The notes beneath the pieces were generated by a model. It ran no database searches and was not told the origin of the DNA. It worked only from the letters and a program-made list of their open reading frames with translations. The position numbers and the translations under genes were made by a program. From Neospora caninum Liverpool (Eukaryota; Apicomplexa; Conoidasida; Eucoccidiorida; Sarcocystidae), in NCBI RefSeq assembly GCF_000208865.1, contig NC_018387.1, positions 1,488,001-1,552,000 on the forward strand: DNA of 64,000 nt. Direction: 5' to 3'. This document shows positions 48,301 to 60,900 of the stretch, in pieces. The stretch's first letter is position 1. Every line of letters begins with the position of its first letter.

Positions 48301-49252
48301 AATCCATGCCGCTTTCCGTTTTTGTATTCGCCTTCGTAGATCACTGAGAAGCGAGAGGAAGAGAAGAGAAATACGGAATGAGGAAGGAGACGCGAGAGAA
48401 ATCGAGGGACTGTGAGGCCGAGGGAAGAGAAGGCCAGGAGGGACGCGGAGCTCGTTTGCGCGCGACCTCGAGTTCTCCGGTGTAAAAGAGACAGGCGAGC
48501 AGAAGCGAAAGAAACCCATGCAGAGGGAGGCACGGAGGGCGATGAGAAAGAAAAAAGGGAAGACAAATACGACCGAGGACAAGAGAGTGGATTCCACTTC
48601 TGCACAGCAACATATCGAAAGACGCCATGACTCGAAAGAAAACTGCGCCCATCTGTCCCCTCTGACCAACGCAGGTAAGAGCGGCGCGCAGCGAGAGAAA
48701 GAGAGCGACACATACACAGCGGTGTCATTGCTGGGGATCCCCAGCAAAGGAAAGAGTCCGCAAACGAACTGTTTCTGTCTCTGCAGAAGGAGCGGATATT
48801 CCTGGATCCGTTGCTCTCTTTCTCGCACGGGTTCCTTCACTCCCCGCACTCACCTCTTTGGTGTTTCCCCTCTTGCGCAGTCTCGACTGCCCTCCCAGTC
48901 TTTCTCTCCAGTTCTCCTCGTTCCGTACACATCTTCCTCTTTGCCCAGCCTGTGCGATGGCTTACCCCGGCTAGAGTCGCTCGCGTTGTCGCCCGCCTGA
49001 GGCAAGTCGACATAGCAGACTGGAGAGAGAGTGGGGGAAAGGAGGAGGAAAGCGGTGACAGCGAGGAGCGAGACGAGGCAGCAGGGGAGGCCCTAAAAAC
49101 GAGAGGGGAGAAATGGATATGAGATAACTCACCCGCTGGTCGAGTTGTTCACCAGGGTGGCTGTCCTCTTTCCGTCCCGGGCGAAACTCGGTGGCGTAAT
49201 CGGCCAACCGATCTATCTCGAGGCAGCGGCAAGAGGAAAATGTGCTACCCAT
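45382..49252 (-). CDS. Acylated MORN-repeat protein, eight exons
   Basis: MORN repeats form rod-like membrane-associated scaffolds. Exons (minus): 49252-49133, 48996-48966, 48343-48209, 47896-47813, 47438-47232, 46889-46788, 46237-46067, 45590-45382, giving about 352 residues; all introns except the first are phase 1. The N-terminus [10 protein letters not shown] has Gly2 with Cys8/Cys10: dual myristoylation/palmitoylation is predicted. Residues about 51-250 hold nine MORN units, for example [48 protein letters not shown] and [16 protein letters not shown]. The phase-1 introns from exon 3 onward fall in the Gly codon of a repeat. The C-terminus (284-352) is Arg/Ala/Glu-rich and probably helical ([16 protein letters not shown]). 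Intron 5 is GC-AG. It is not T. gondii MORN1, which lacks an acylated leader; a cortical or IMC role is inferred. Confidence 0.85.
47971..48005. repeat. (TA)n/(CT) microsatellite in a MORN-gene intron
   Basis: AT-alternating run followed by CTCTATATATAGAGAGAG, which can form a short hairpin. Intronic. Confidence 0.75.
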
Positions 49253-52200
49253 CTTTGGAGAGTCAGGGGAAGACCGACAGCGGAGAAGAAGCAGTGAGCA
49301 CCGGAGCGGTGCCTTCGAACGCCCCGGCAAATCGGAAACAGGAGACAGGGGACGCGGCGACGGATAGGACCGGGTCGCACAAGAACGGGACGATGAACGA
49401 GGCAGCGACAAGAGGAGGAAGCGCGTGTAGAGACAGGATCGAATGGAGTCCTCCGTATTCCGTCCTTTGAGAAAGAAGCCCTTCCGTCTCTCTTTGAACC
49501 TCCGTGCATCGAGACACGGGCATGACACACACCGGGTGTTTCCCGGTCTCCCGAGACTGCGAGAACGGAGAGACAAGGCCAAAGGGAGAGAATGACTCTA
49601 CAGAAGAACCGACGGGGAAGAAGCCACGCAGCGAAAAATCTGGGAGACGCAGTTCGATGAGAGTCCTCTCAAAAGGTAAAGCGTTCCAGCTTGCGCGGGT
49701 TCTGCGCTCGGGAAAAAAACGAAATACCACGGGCGCCAGTGGGGCCTCAGAACCCGGGCGAACCGCGGGACCGACACACAGAGAAGAGGCAACAAGACCG
49801 CGACGGCACACTTCCCCCTTCGCTCTGCGAGTGAGGTGGGAAAATCGGGAAACGTAAAGACAGGGAAGAACAAACCATCAGAAGAACAGTCAACCGTCAC
49901 GAACGAAACAAGACCGGACTGGATCGTGGATCCAGCGGAACCGAAGGATGCGGCAAAGCCAGGGAAGGAGCCGGGAGTCTTTTCAATTCTGTCTCCCTGA
50001 CACCGGTCAGCGGGTTTCCTCTCTGTCCCTCATGGTCGGCTCGCTGGACTGGTGAAACGAACGCAAAGATGGGTCTACTTGCGTCTGTTTCCCGTGTACT
50101 TGAAAAGATACCCTGCTCGAATTCTTCGCTGAACTGCTGCGGTGTACGTACACTCAGAAGAACGCAGGAAAGAGCGCAGCGTGGACTGCTACATGTGGTT
50201 TCGAGAGGCGCTAGCAGGGAGAACCTAGCCGTCCCTGCGTCTAATGCTTTAGCGAAGAGGAACAGTTCGTAGAAACAGGAGAGACGGCTGGATGATAGCG
50301 GTGGACTGAAAGAGTCCCTCTCGAGTACGGCGATCGGTGCGTTCTAGTCGGACTCCACTGCTGCAGAAGGGGCGGGGGCTATTTGAGTACGCACCGGAAG
50401 GTTGCCTCGTCCTTGCGTGTTCTGCCTTGCACTTCAAGCTCCCAACAGAGAAAACGGGACCGAACGCGAGAAATAACGAGGCAAATCAATTTTATCCGCC
50501 GAAGCAGGACAACGTGGATATGCACACCTATGGAACATTAACCGGGACAACTCAAACACAACGCGGCACACGCCATGCGTTTGTGCACCTTTCCTTTGTC
50601 GTGTCATCCGCTCTATTCTTTTCCCTTTTCTTTGTGCTTGGGCCCCCTGGGTTCCCGTTCTTTTTCTTATTTCCTTTCCTGTGACCCTTTTAACTCGGAG
50701 CAGCATGTCGACTGGAGGGTTTTCGATGGCGGCGAGAGCGCAGATAGCCGAGAACTGGCTAATTTTTTCGTTACGGGAAACTGAGGGGCGGACGGGCACA
50801 GAGAGTTATAAGCGAGTCCCACAGAGAAGCCACCGGAACTTCCGAGAAAAAAACGCAGCAAGACAACCTCTTCGTCCGGGACGTCCAACCCCTCAGCCTA
50901 CCTGGACCTCGATCACACAGACAGAGGCTGACCTCAAGGTCGCATGGAATTCAGTTCTCCCTTCGGTTGCCTGCTGAGTTTATCCCCGATCGGTCGGACG
51001 GCACACTTGTATAACGCTCAGATCTACTGATTCTCACAGAGAGATGGACACATATATAGGTACATTTACCTTTTTCAAAAGACGTGCATTGTACAAACCT
51101 AGAGACATATCTACGAAACTCGATTTCACCTCTAATCGCCAGCGAACATTTGTTCCATCTGTTCAACACGACAATCCTCGTTGAGTGGAGTTCTGCACAG
51201 CCTTCCGTGCCGAACGGCACGGAACCAGACATGCGATGGACGCCCGCAGTGCGAGGGATCTCGGCGACAGATACTTTCGGCGGCGAAAGGAGAAGCAGCT
51301 TTCGTCTCAAGTAGCCTTTCAGAGAGCGATTGAGAAACAATGTGAAGACCGAAGAACTGAAGCTGGAAATAAGCCCGGAACACGCAGAGAAAACGTAGAA
51401 ACCGCTTCCCTCGAGAGCTCGGCAGCGAAGCGCAACACTGCCCTCGGCGCGCTCTCGCGGAAAAGTGGACGGCGCCTCGGGTGGGTGATGACTCCCTCTG
51501 GAATTTGTGGGAGCGGCGGCGCAAATCTGAGAAATTTTTGCTGCGCGTATCACGGATGACAAAGCCGGGGAACCATCGCAGGGTAGAACGAACGCGGTCC
51601 AGGCCGCACAGGAGCCCAAAAAGGTGTCTACAGAAGGGAAAAAAACTGCGCCGGTGTGTTTTCATGGGAAAGAACCAAAAGGCCCGGGGAAAGAGGAGGC
51701 AATCGAGAAAAAGGGGGTTGGGAAGAGCTTGCTGATCCACACACGTCCTCATGGGGAGTGCCAGAAACCGAGAACGCTTGAGACAGAACGTAGACAACGC
51801 TCCACTTGAATTCGAGGCAGTTCTCTCGCTCGTTGAATGTTGCCAGCAGAAATGAGGTTGGCCTGGACATCTAGGGTCGTGGTTCCCGGTGTTCTTTGTG
51901 CAGAGAAACACGCCCGACACACTCACATCTCCAAGCCTGCACCTACACCTCTGAATCCCGTGGTGATCCGCACGCACCGACGCAGTCTTCATAACAATAC
52001 ATTCGCCACTGTACATACAAGCGTAGTAGATTCATGGAGCCTGGCTTCTGTATTTCCATTTGTAAGCAGGCGTGAGGAAAGTCCGTCAACACATGGTACA
52101 CTTCACACCGTGGCCTACCAACTTACGGAACACCCCAATCTGATTACGGCTACTGCGGCGGAAAATGCGAATAGCAACCGGAACGATTGGAGAGTAAATG

Positions 52201-54203
52201 AGAATGCCACGAAACTGCACGCTCGGCTCCACACGGAAATGTGTGTAGGAGGGAAATCTGTGTAAACTGTATGTCGCCGCCTGCTGTCTTCTAAAGACAT
52301 GCACGGGGATTGCTATAGCGTCTGCTCTGTGTTGGCGTTGCTCCACGTGGAACAGATGTTTTATCCTGCCTCTGGTTCGACTTCGGGAAACAGAAAGCTC
52401 TCAATGCCTCAGCCCTCGCTTCCTTTGTATCTTACGTCTTGCCTCCCTCAGCGCCTATCTCGTAAGAAACCTAAACAAAAATCACTCGTTTTTGCTCACA
52501 TTACGCGTTTTCCCAGCAGTTATTCAGTGGGTGCCGCGACCACCGGCTACCTGCAATTACTTTCTGGCCACTTTCCTTCTTGCAGGTTTCTGTCTAGCCT
52601 CGGTGCTAGAAACTGATCTTGATTTGTTTCCCCTTGAGCGACCGAACTGCGTGTCAAACATCTCGGCGGGTGTCATGGCCTTCGGTTCCTTCCAGGACAG
52701 CGAAAAGCACTGCCCTACTTTGTGTCTCCTGTGCTTCCCCGTGTTTCTCCTGACAAAGATGTGGAGCAATGCCTAGTCGTGCTGGGAGTGATGAGACTCT
52801 AAAGTTTGTTTCGAAGATCTCACTCCCTTGGTTCTTCAACAGACTCTGCGGTTCCTCCCCGTAGATCGTGAGTACCGCTGTCTCCAATTTTTTCCGTTTC
52901 CACATATTTTGTCAAAGCCCTCTTTGAAAACAGCTACAATACCCGCCACTGCACGCCTAGTGGGCATTTTCTGCATGCTCAGCAGTGTACGGAACGGACC
53001 TGTATGAGGGTGAGAGTGGACAAGACGGCTACTTCGCAAATACGACGCTTCCACGGAAACTTGACATGCAACAGAAACCGAGCCTCTATGGCCAGTGCCG
53101 TTTTCTTCGCGGCCGTACAAACCCAAGAATTCTCTCTCTTGTACGAAGCCACACATGGCCACGGAATCCACTGCGTCTCTAGCTGGATTGCACGAACAGA
53201 GGGCGATGGAACACACGCACATCTCTGACAAAAAGATCCGTTCTCGAGGCTCCTCGCCAAGCACTTGGAAAACACACACTTTTCCCTGCTGCTTCTTTGT
53301 CTCGTTTTTCTACTCTCTACGATCGTCGCTCCCGCATTTCTCGTTTTACCTGTTCTTCATTTTCGTGATACTCTCTTGCCTTTTTTCTTCACACTCTCTG
53401 TTCTCGTGCCCTCCTCCTGCCTCGTCCGTTCGATTATCGCTTCTTTGCTGTTTTCGATTTTTTGCGAGCAGCCGAACCTCTTGTAATGAGCGAAGGACCG
53501 GGAAACACCTCGTTTCAACCGGAACGAGAACTATCCAGTGCTGTGTACACGCCTTGAGATATCTGCCGCGGAAGTCGAACCTGGAAAAACCAAATCTATA
53601 CGTTCTTTCCTAGATGTTCGGCCCTTTCTTGCTCTACCGTTGCTCTAAAACGGGAGTTTGTGAAGCAACCGTTCCCAGAAGGCGGGAGCGTTAACATTCT
53701 CGCTCGAATGTACCGGAAACACGGAACCCAATTAGCGGAAACATGCGGGGCGAGTACCCAAACGTCCACATAAACAGGTGAAAACAACGTCGGATGCAGA
53801 AGGCAAGACTCCGAGCCAGCGGCCGTCTCCCCTCCACAAGCGCTGCGCGCCACCGCCACACCACGCCCTTGACAAGTTTTCCGTTTTCCACCTACACCTT
53901 AGCAGGCACCAAACGAAACATAAAAAAAAACCGACGGAAACGGGACAAAAACACGCTGTGAAACACAATACACCGCGGACACGTCGTGCGTGCCTCCCAT
54001 CCCACTAAACGACATTCTCTCTCCTTGCGTTTCCCTCGTTTCTCCCCGTCTGCTGCTTCCTAGTGCTATTCTTCTCTCTTCGTCTCCGCCTCGTCCTTGA
54101 CCACAAGGCCCCGTCCGCACATCCCCCCTTTCACGCGATCTCTCCTCCATTCGCGCTTGCTCTCGTTCCCTCGCTGCGCTTCTCTGTTATCGCCGTCGAG
54201 CTT
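49253..54203. other. Gene-poor region upstream of the MORN gene
   Basis: Holds the MORN promoter side and the 3' side of the TIM21/COA1-like gene. Small candidates have no support beyond being open: 50705-50977 plus (ATG after a pyrimidine tract, about 91 codons, no domain), and 51236-51559 plus against 50951-51619 minus, open on both strands. Pyrimidine-rich plus-strand tracts occur near 50585-50690 and 53270-53470, as in leaders or introns here. No RNA gene or repeat array was seen. Confidence 0.4.
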
Positions 54204-55011
54204 TTAGGTTCGGTTGCTCTCGTGTTCGCCATCGCGAAGGACGTGCACCTTTTCAGAGGGATCCTTCTGGGAATACTTTTTCTCGAAATTCCGACTGGTA
54301 AGCGGTGGGATTTTCGCCTTCTCTGCTCCTCGGCCCATAATGCCATCTGTGGTCTCTTCGCCTACCACTGGCGGCTTGGGAGGATCGGGTCCTCGCGTTG
54401 CTCCGACGCGTTGTTTCGTCGCGTCTTGCTTCTGTCCAAGCTCCTTCGCCGCTGCTTCTTGCTTCTTTTTGTCTTCTTGCTTCTTTGCGTCTTCCTGCTT
54501 CTTGGTCTCCTCTTGCCTCTTTTTCGCTTCTTGCCTCGCAGACTCTGTCTGTGCACCTCCTGCCTGTCGCTGTAGGTTCGTCGCGGCGCCGCCTTCTTGA
54601 GACTTCGGCTGTTCGCGTCGACTCCCGTGGAAACCTAGGAATCCTGACGACTGCTTGCCGTTGCTCGGCGCCTCCTCGACATCTTCCCACGGACGGTCGC
54701 TCTTTGACTTCATCAGAGCTGCATAATCAATCGCCGTTCCTGCGTCCACACAGTCAACACCCGGGACAGAGACTGGATGACGTGCCACGGCTGAGAGGCT
54801 ACAAGAGGAGCAGTGCTCCGCCGGGCGCGTGCCGCCATTTCAAAGCCATTGTCAGAAGACTCTGTCATGGACACGCTCAGAGGCCACGCACCCTTGGGAG
54901 ACGCAGCCAAGTTAGCGCTGCTCTCGCCAGTTGACACAACGTGCTGACGAAAAAGACTGTGAAGCGTCAACAGACGTTATTCCCAAGAAACACCCCACCC
55001 TACAACTTAAC

Positions 55012-55047
<36 letters not shown>

Positions 55048-57974
55048 GTATACGTTTCCTGTTGCAGAGAGATAGACCAGTGTATATGCGTGAAAAAGAC
55101 CCCGCGACGTCCATCGCTGTATATACATCTGTAAAGGCGCATAGAGAGACGGAGCAAAAATGTCGTTTGAGCGTCGTGAACAAAGAATTGAAGGCACGCA
55201 CCTGAGGCAAACTGCTCTGCTTGCTTCTTGCGGTCAGGCTGGGGAGGATAGAGAGCGATTGCGGAGCTCATGACTTCCTCCATCTGTTCTTTCTCTGGAA
55301 ACAAAGGACAACGAAATCGAGTTGGAACGCTTTCATGTCCCTGCGACAAAAAAGCGTCTCGCTTCAAGCAGCGGAAGGACACCACGGGCGACTGTATGTC
55401 TGTGGCTCCAAAAACAACACTTCTTCATCCGTGCTGCTCAGTTACGTTTTAACGGCACCGCGAGAGTCTTGAATGAATGCGGGCCGACGAACGTCATTCA
55501 GCCCCAACGAAGATAGGAACAAGGTCTCGCCTTCTCAAGGGTAGCGTCTCTAGACAAAAAGCTCGAGAGCCTATAGGGATTCGTTGGCAATGCCGCCCCA
55601 CGGTAGCCCCCTTCCTTTTTTTCTCTGCCACTTTGAACGGGAGAGAGGTAGAGCTGAAAGGCGCCTCGTTTCCAGTCTTGTGGACTCGAAGGAGACGGTG
55701 AAGACACGCGCCCCGCAATATCCATGCGGCTGTCTATGGGCCATAAGACGCAACCAAGACGACCCAAAGCGGCGGGGATGCACGACTTCTGTGCAGAGCT
55801 TGCTCTCTCGCCTTCGCCAAGTCGGATTAGACCGCGAGGGCGAGGCAGAGATGAGCGGCAGAAAAAGACAGACAGCGAAAGAATATCCTACCTGTTTTCC
55901 CCGACTGAGGAGAGCTCCGCTTGTCATCGATGCGCATGAAGTTAAGAACCATGATCTTCCACGGGGCCGTCGCCGATTCGCGAGAGAGGTCACACACCAC
56001 GATGCCCTTCTGTCCTTCGCCGCCTAAAATGCAAGACAGGAGTACGCACAAATAATTATATCCATATGCCCGTGAGCGCATAAAAACTTGCATGTCTGTC
56101 TAAATTGTTCTCTCCCCAGATGAACGACGTGCCCGAGAAAAAACACCCACCCTTTTTAGGTAGAGACGACTAGAATGGCGAACGTGATCTGATTCTCTCT
56201 TAATTCTCCGCAAGTCTTCTTTCACGCTCTCTCCCACATTTGGGGGCGGTTGGGCCACGCGCAGACCCACACGAGGCGAGGAACCAGAGAAAGTTGCCAC
56301 GGAAGAAACGGAAAAAGGATCTCTTTGCAGACGTTTACATGCGTATACTATAGAGATCGCGTTGCCTCGTTCCTTGGCCTACCTCAGAGAGTAAATATAT
56401 ATCGATATCAATGCAGACGTATACAAACGAAAGCGTGAAATGCGTAACTGAAACTGGTTCTTCCGCGTACCTTTGAGTCTCAACTTCACACGTGCGCTGT
56501 CGTCGCGTTCGTAGCCGCCCCACCAACACTCTCGCTGGAAGTTTGGGCCCATGACCTCAGTGACGCGAGGGTCGTCTCTATGAACAGAAAAGGAGACAGA
56601 AGGCGGCACCGAGATTGCAATCAGGCAGAGAAAAAACTCGCTGTTTGTCTTGAACAGAGATACATTCCACAGAAACAAACGCGGCTTTCTGTTTTTATGT
56701 CTGAGGACAAGCTACTGCACAGGGCACACTCAACCAGCAACCCTACTGATAGGGCTCCTCAACGCCTCGATAAACGGACAACGAGAGGTCCCTAACGTTC
56801 ACCGTGAAGTTTGAAGTCCAAACTGCCTCTGCCTTTCCGGTGCGTTTCTCCCTCTGAATCGACCGTTCTCCTCTTTGCCTTGGCTCTCGCTCTCGAACGG
56901 TCTTCTCCCATCTCTCTCCCAGATTTTCTCCTTCCATACATGATCATCATCTCACACAAGGAAACACTCTCCTTTGTGCCCCGAGAATTGGTATTTTCTT
57001 CCCCTCTCTCTCTCCTTCCTCTCGCTGTACCGGTCTCTTCCCCTCTCTGTCCTTCATGCCGATGTCCGTTGCGCTTACTTGACGAAGTCCCAGGTTACAT
57101 TGACAGGCTGGCTTTGCTGGGTGAAGAGGCACGCGCCGCCTCCGAGACCCCAGAGAATAAGGCCGGCGCCTGTCGCAAACAGGCCTATACTGGCGCAAGT
57201 GTTGAAAAGGCTGGATTTGCTGTTTGGTTCTGCGTCTCGATTTGCACTCATATCATGAGCTTCCGCAGCCTCCGCCTTATGCATTGTCCCCGAACGCTGG
57301 TTGGGGGCTGCGCCGCGGGCCGGCATCGGGTACAGAATCGATGCGTTACTATGTGCGGCGTCTTCCTCAGGTGTCTGTGCCACAAAGGGCATCGCGGGAT
57401 TGCCGGACGCTCCCCCTTCTGTCTTATGTATGTCGCTGGTATCGTGTGTTGTTGTTGTTGCTTTCTCCGGGGGGACGTCGGCCCTGTCAGACGAACTGGC
57501 CACGCTCGCGCCTCCTGCGGACCCCGCAGAAGCCTGGCGCCCCGCTTTGCTCTCAGAAGCAGACTGGCTCCCCGCTTTGCTCCCAGAACCAGAGAAGGAT
57601 GTTGTAGAGGAAGGCGACGGCGAGTCTTTTGCGGGAGTCGACGAGGTGGAAGCAGCCTGGGAGGACGAAGAGCCGACGCGGCGACGCTGGGCCAGCAAGT
57701 GCTGCAGGCGCTCGACTTGTTCAGCACGGCGGGCTGAGGCCTGAGTGCCCGCCGATATTGCCACCGCATCGCCGAAGAAGAGCGAAGCTGCACTTGGCGG
57801 CCTGACTGCAGCCACGGGACCCTCCCGTTGAAACGCAGAAAACACCGGAAAACCCTTGACGCAACTCGTTACTGTTGGAGCCTGAGCCGTCGCGCCGTCC
57901 AGCTTCGCAGCGCGAAGCACAGCGGCTGCGGCAGAAGAGGACAAAAGCCCCCCTGAAGGCGGGACCGGAGGCAT
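54204..57974 (-). CDS. TIM21/COA1-like mitochondrial inner-membrane protein, five exons
   Basis: Exons (minus): 57974-57079, 56577-56471, 56023-55892, 55294-55202, 54739-54204, in continuous phase, giving about 587 residues. Start AAAATGCC. Residues 1-90 are low in acidic residues (Ala/Ser/Arg-rich) and suit a mitochondrial presequence; 90-250 is Ser/Ala-rich and disordered. One TM lies at about 255-283 (ASIGLFATGAGLILWGLGGG). It is followed by VTWDFVKDDPRVTEVMG, RVKLRLKGGEGQKGIVV and PWKIMVLNFMRID (about 290-380), the order of the TIM21/COA1 fold: a helix with a DPRV-type turn and Leu-Gly, then strands ending in a G-rich hairpin and W-x-hydrophobic strand. TIM21 belongs to the TIM23 import machinery; COA1 aids cytochrome oxidase assembly; I cannot tell which. 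The C-terminal ~180 residues are unusual: Lys/Gln/Glu-rich (QEAKKRQEETKKQEDAKK) with a basic end. Confidence 0.7.
55012..55050. repeat. (AT)n tract in an intron
   Basis: Alternating AT runs broken by two single-base interruptions; sits in the fourth intron of the TIM21/COA1-like gene. Confidence 0.85.
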
Positions 57975-60900
57975 TTTGAGCAACCGAAGTGATGGATCGG
58001 ACGAAAAATGACCCGGAAAGAAAAAGAAATGAGTGAAAATAACGGTGGGGGGAAGGGTAAGAAGCGCAAAGGTTTTCTCGACACGACAGGCACAGCGGCG
58101 CGAAAAGGTCACACGTGATCTTGCACACGCGCCCGGGTGTCGATACACCAGAATGGCAGCGTGAATGGCTCTGGTGCCTTTGGGCCAACCAAAATCGCAC
58201 ACGCGCCGGGTGTCGATACACCAGAATGGCAGCGTGAATGGCTCTGGTGCCTTTGGGCCAACCAAAATCGATCGTTCTACGCCGTTCTGCAAAAACCCCA
58301 CAGAAACCTGCAGCTTGCGACTCGTCACTGGCGTGCCTTTTTCGCGACGGCCTCGGGCTTGGCACACCTCCGTTCCTCACTCGTATTTCCGCGCATCTAA
58401 ATGGGATGCACACGCAGTCCAAATCACCAGACGCGCTGCGTGTGTGCGAACTTTCTTCCGGCGCAGTGTTCTGAGACCAGTGAGCGATACCGCTTGGCGC
58501 TACGTTTTGCGCGTGGAAGAACAAGCAGGCACTCTGTCAACGTGGGAGGCTACTGGGAGGACGTGGCGCGAGAAATGCACCGCACACCAACGAAACTTTC
58601 CAGAAAAAACCAAAACCCGTAAACACAAGGATCGATTCACCCAAGCCCCATAGCAGGCCTCTCTCAGCCTAGTCAAGAGACCTGAGATCGGTTAGCAGGC
58701 AAACGCCCTGTGGCGACTCTCTGAGCAGTCTGCCCGCAAAACGTAACCCTCTGTTCCGCCAAAAAAAACCACGCAGGGGAGCGAATCGAGAGTCAAAAAC
58801 GTTAGCTTTGCTTGCACAGAAAGTGAATTCCTGATTCCACCGAGATATCCCCGCTCTCACCAAGAGCGTTTGTTAGTTCCACTCCAGCCAAAGTCAGGGA
58901 AGCATATCGTTAATTGGCACTGCCAAAAAGTGGAACTTTTTCTTCTGAATGGATACAGCTCCGAGGAATGCTCGAGGTGCCGTAAAAGCCAGGCGTTCTC
59001 TGGCGCTGCGTGTGTGCTCTTAGCGCCATCAGCTGTAAGATGGCGCTACGCCAATGAAGCTGTCCTGGGCGCCGTCCGTGCGTGAGAGTGAGGGGGTTGA
59101 GCAATCGAGCGAAATTTGCTCGGCTGGCATTCTGCAAGGTCGGGTGATGCTAGCTGCGTCGCGTTCTTTTGGGCTGCCACGCGGCACGGTGATTCCGTGG
59201 GTGGGTTTATAACAGAGAACCGCCGTTTCGTCGTTTTGCGGGCGGGAACGAAGAAAACAGTCTTCTAAAAGCCCGCTTTCACTCAGGCGAAGTGGGGCAC
59301 CTTTGCTGCTTGCGGATGAGCTGCTCGGCAGCCTCCTTAAGAGAACGAGAGGGCACGCTCTTGCGGTCGTTTTCATCGACAGTTACACTCTAGCTCCAAC
59401 CAGGTGGGTCTCTATCGTTCGGATGGCTACGGACAGAATGACACTGGTAGAGCAGCTGAAATCCTACGATGTTCCCCAATAAAGCAGTTATCTTCGTTTA
59501 TCGCTGCGGGGGATCAGAAGTTTGCGTGTGGAGCTGAAGTCTGTAACTACATACAAACCGTCCAGAAGTGCAAACAGTGAAGCGGCGCCGTGGGGAGGGG
59601 GAATCTTCGCCAGGGCGGGCAGTTGTTTGACGGACCAAACGGAAGTTGTTTCCTGTGAAGTCCCGCAAAAACTGAGAACATCTCTGATTGCACTGCCCGC
59701 ACCTTTGCCAGCTGCCTCAGTCGAGGCACACCCCGTTTCTCTCTACTGCAGCAATTTGCACAATGGGCTTGGGTGACGGAGTGCATCTGCCACCGGAGTG
59801 CATAAACGAATTCTCGAATTGATCCGGAAAGACGCGTATTTGAGAGTTATCATTCAACGGTTTGGGTGATACACCGCACCCTGTGTCTTCTCACCTGCGG
59901 CTCTCCCGCTGCCGGCAGTGTATAGAGAGTTTCAGCCGAGGCCCGCTGACCGCCAAAAGAATTCCACCGAGGGCAAGTCAGCCAAGATTTGCTAGTCCGT
60001 TTATTTTTCCGTTGTGAGGAGCAGACCGCGTTTTAGCTCCCTTCATTGTTCAGAAACGGTTGACGTGTTTCAGGTGCTCTCTACAGCTACCCGTACACCG
60101 CGTTCACACCCATCGATTCAGATATCGCTACTTTTAGAGAATCGCGAAGGCTACGCGTGTGCCTTTGCCCACTGGATTTTTCAGTTTTTCTCGTTTGAGG
60201 CATAGTGCTTCGCCCCCAGGTAATCCATGTTTGTGAGTACGTATGCTTTCCAGCTCTTGTGCGTCCGATGCAGCCTAGTCAGCGTAGTCTAGGAGTCCGA
60301 GACCACAAGAAACCGAAACGGTTCTGACAGGGCAGAGGAGGGCGGCAAGAAAGCGATTTCGCCATTTGAAGAGAGACAGGAAAGTGAAGAGAACAGAGAG
60401 AATCAAGCAGACCTGCGTCACACTTTCTGGATCCTCCCATGTGTCAACACACTGTCTCTCACTGACGCATACTGCCACTATATGCCGCCAGCTACCGGGG
60501 TCCGCGCAGATCCAGATGGGCAGAGGCCTAGGAAACTTGATGCAGAGAACTATGGGCAAGTAAAGAGAGATATCTACAGATGAGAGAGAAAGAGGCAGGC
60601 AGACAGCTACGCCGAGAGACAGGAGCGGCGAGCCTGGAAACTGAACCGGCCTCTTTCGCTGGTGGCCCATCTCGCCGCGAGAGAGAGTGAGACGAGCACA
60701 GGCCGCGAATTTCTCAAAACGCATGCAATGAACGCACTCTGCATGTGAAGACAAAGTGAAGGTCCGGCTTCGTTTTTCATCAGGTTCTTTGTGGCGTCGT
60801 CCACGCTTCTCTGCGAGATTCTCCCTTCTTTTTCCAGTTTTCTGTCTATGTTTCGGCTCACCCCTTTCTCCCGCTGTCACGGCCTTCCTCGGCCCGTGGT

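Noticed and set aside
50951..52016. Long overlapping minus ORFs (222 and 294 codons)
   Set aside because: No domain, no splice logic, and the plus strand is also open; chance ORFs are common at this GC content.
56804..56831. Tiny extra exon between the first two exons of the TIM21/COA1-like gene
   Set aside because: Direct splicing 57079 to 56577 joins in phase and gives the natural VTWDFVKDDPRV; the tiny exon forces a weak acceptor.
59440..59475. TGGTAGAGCAGCTGA, resembling a tRNA D-arm/A box
   Set aside because: No TAGCTCAGT before it, no GGTTCGAxxCC T-arm at the right distance and no acceptor stem.
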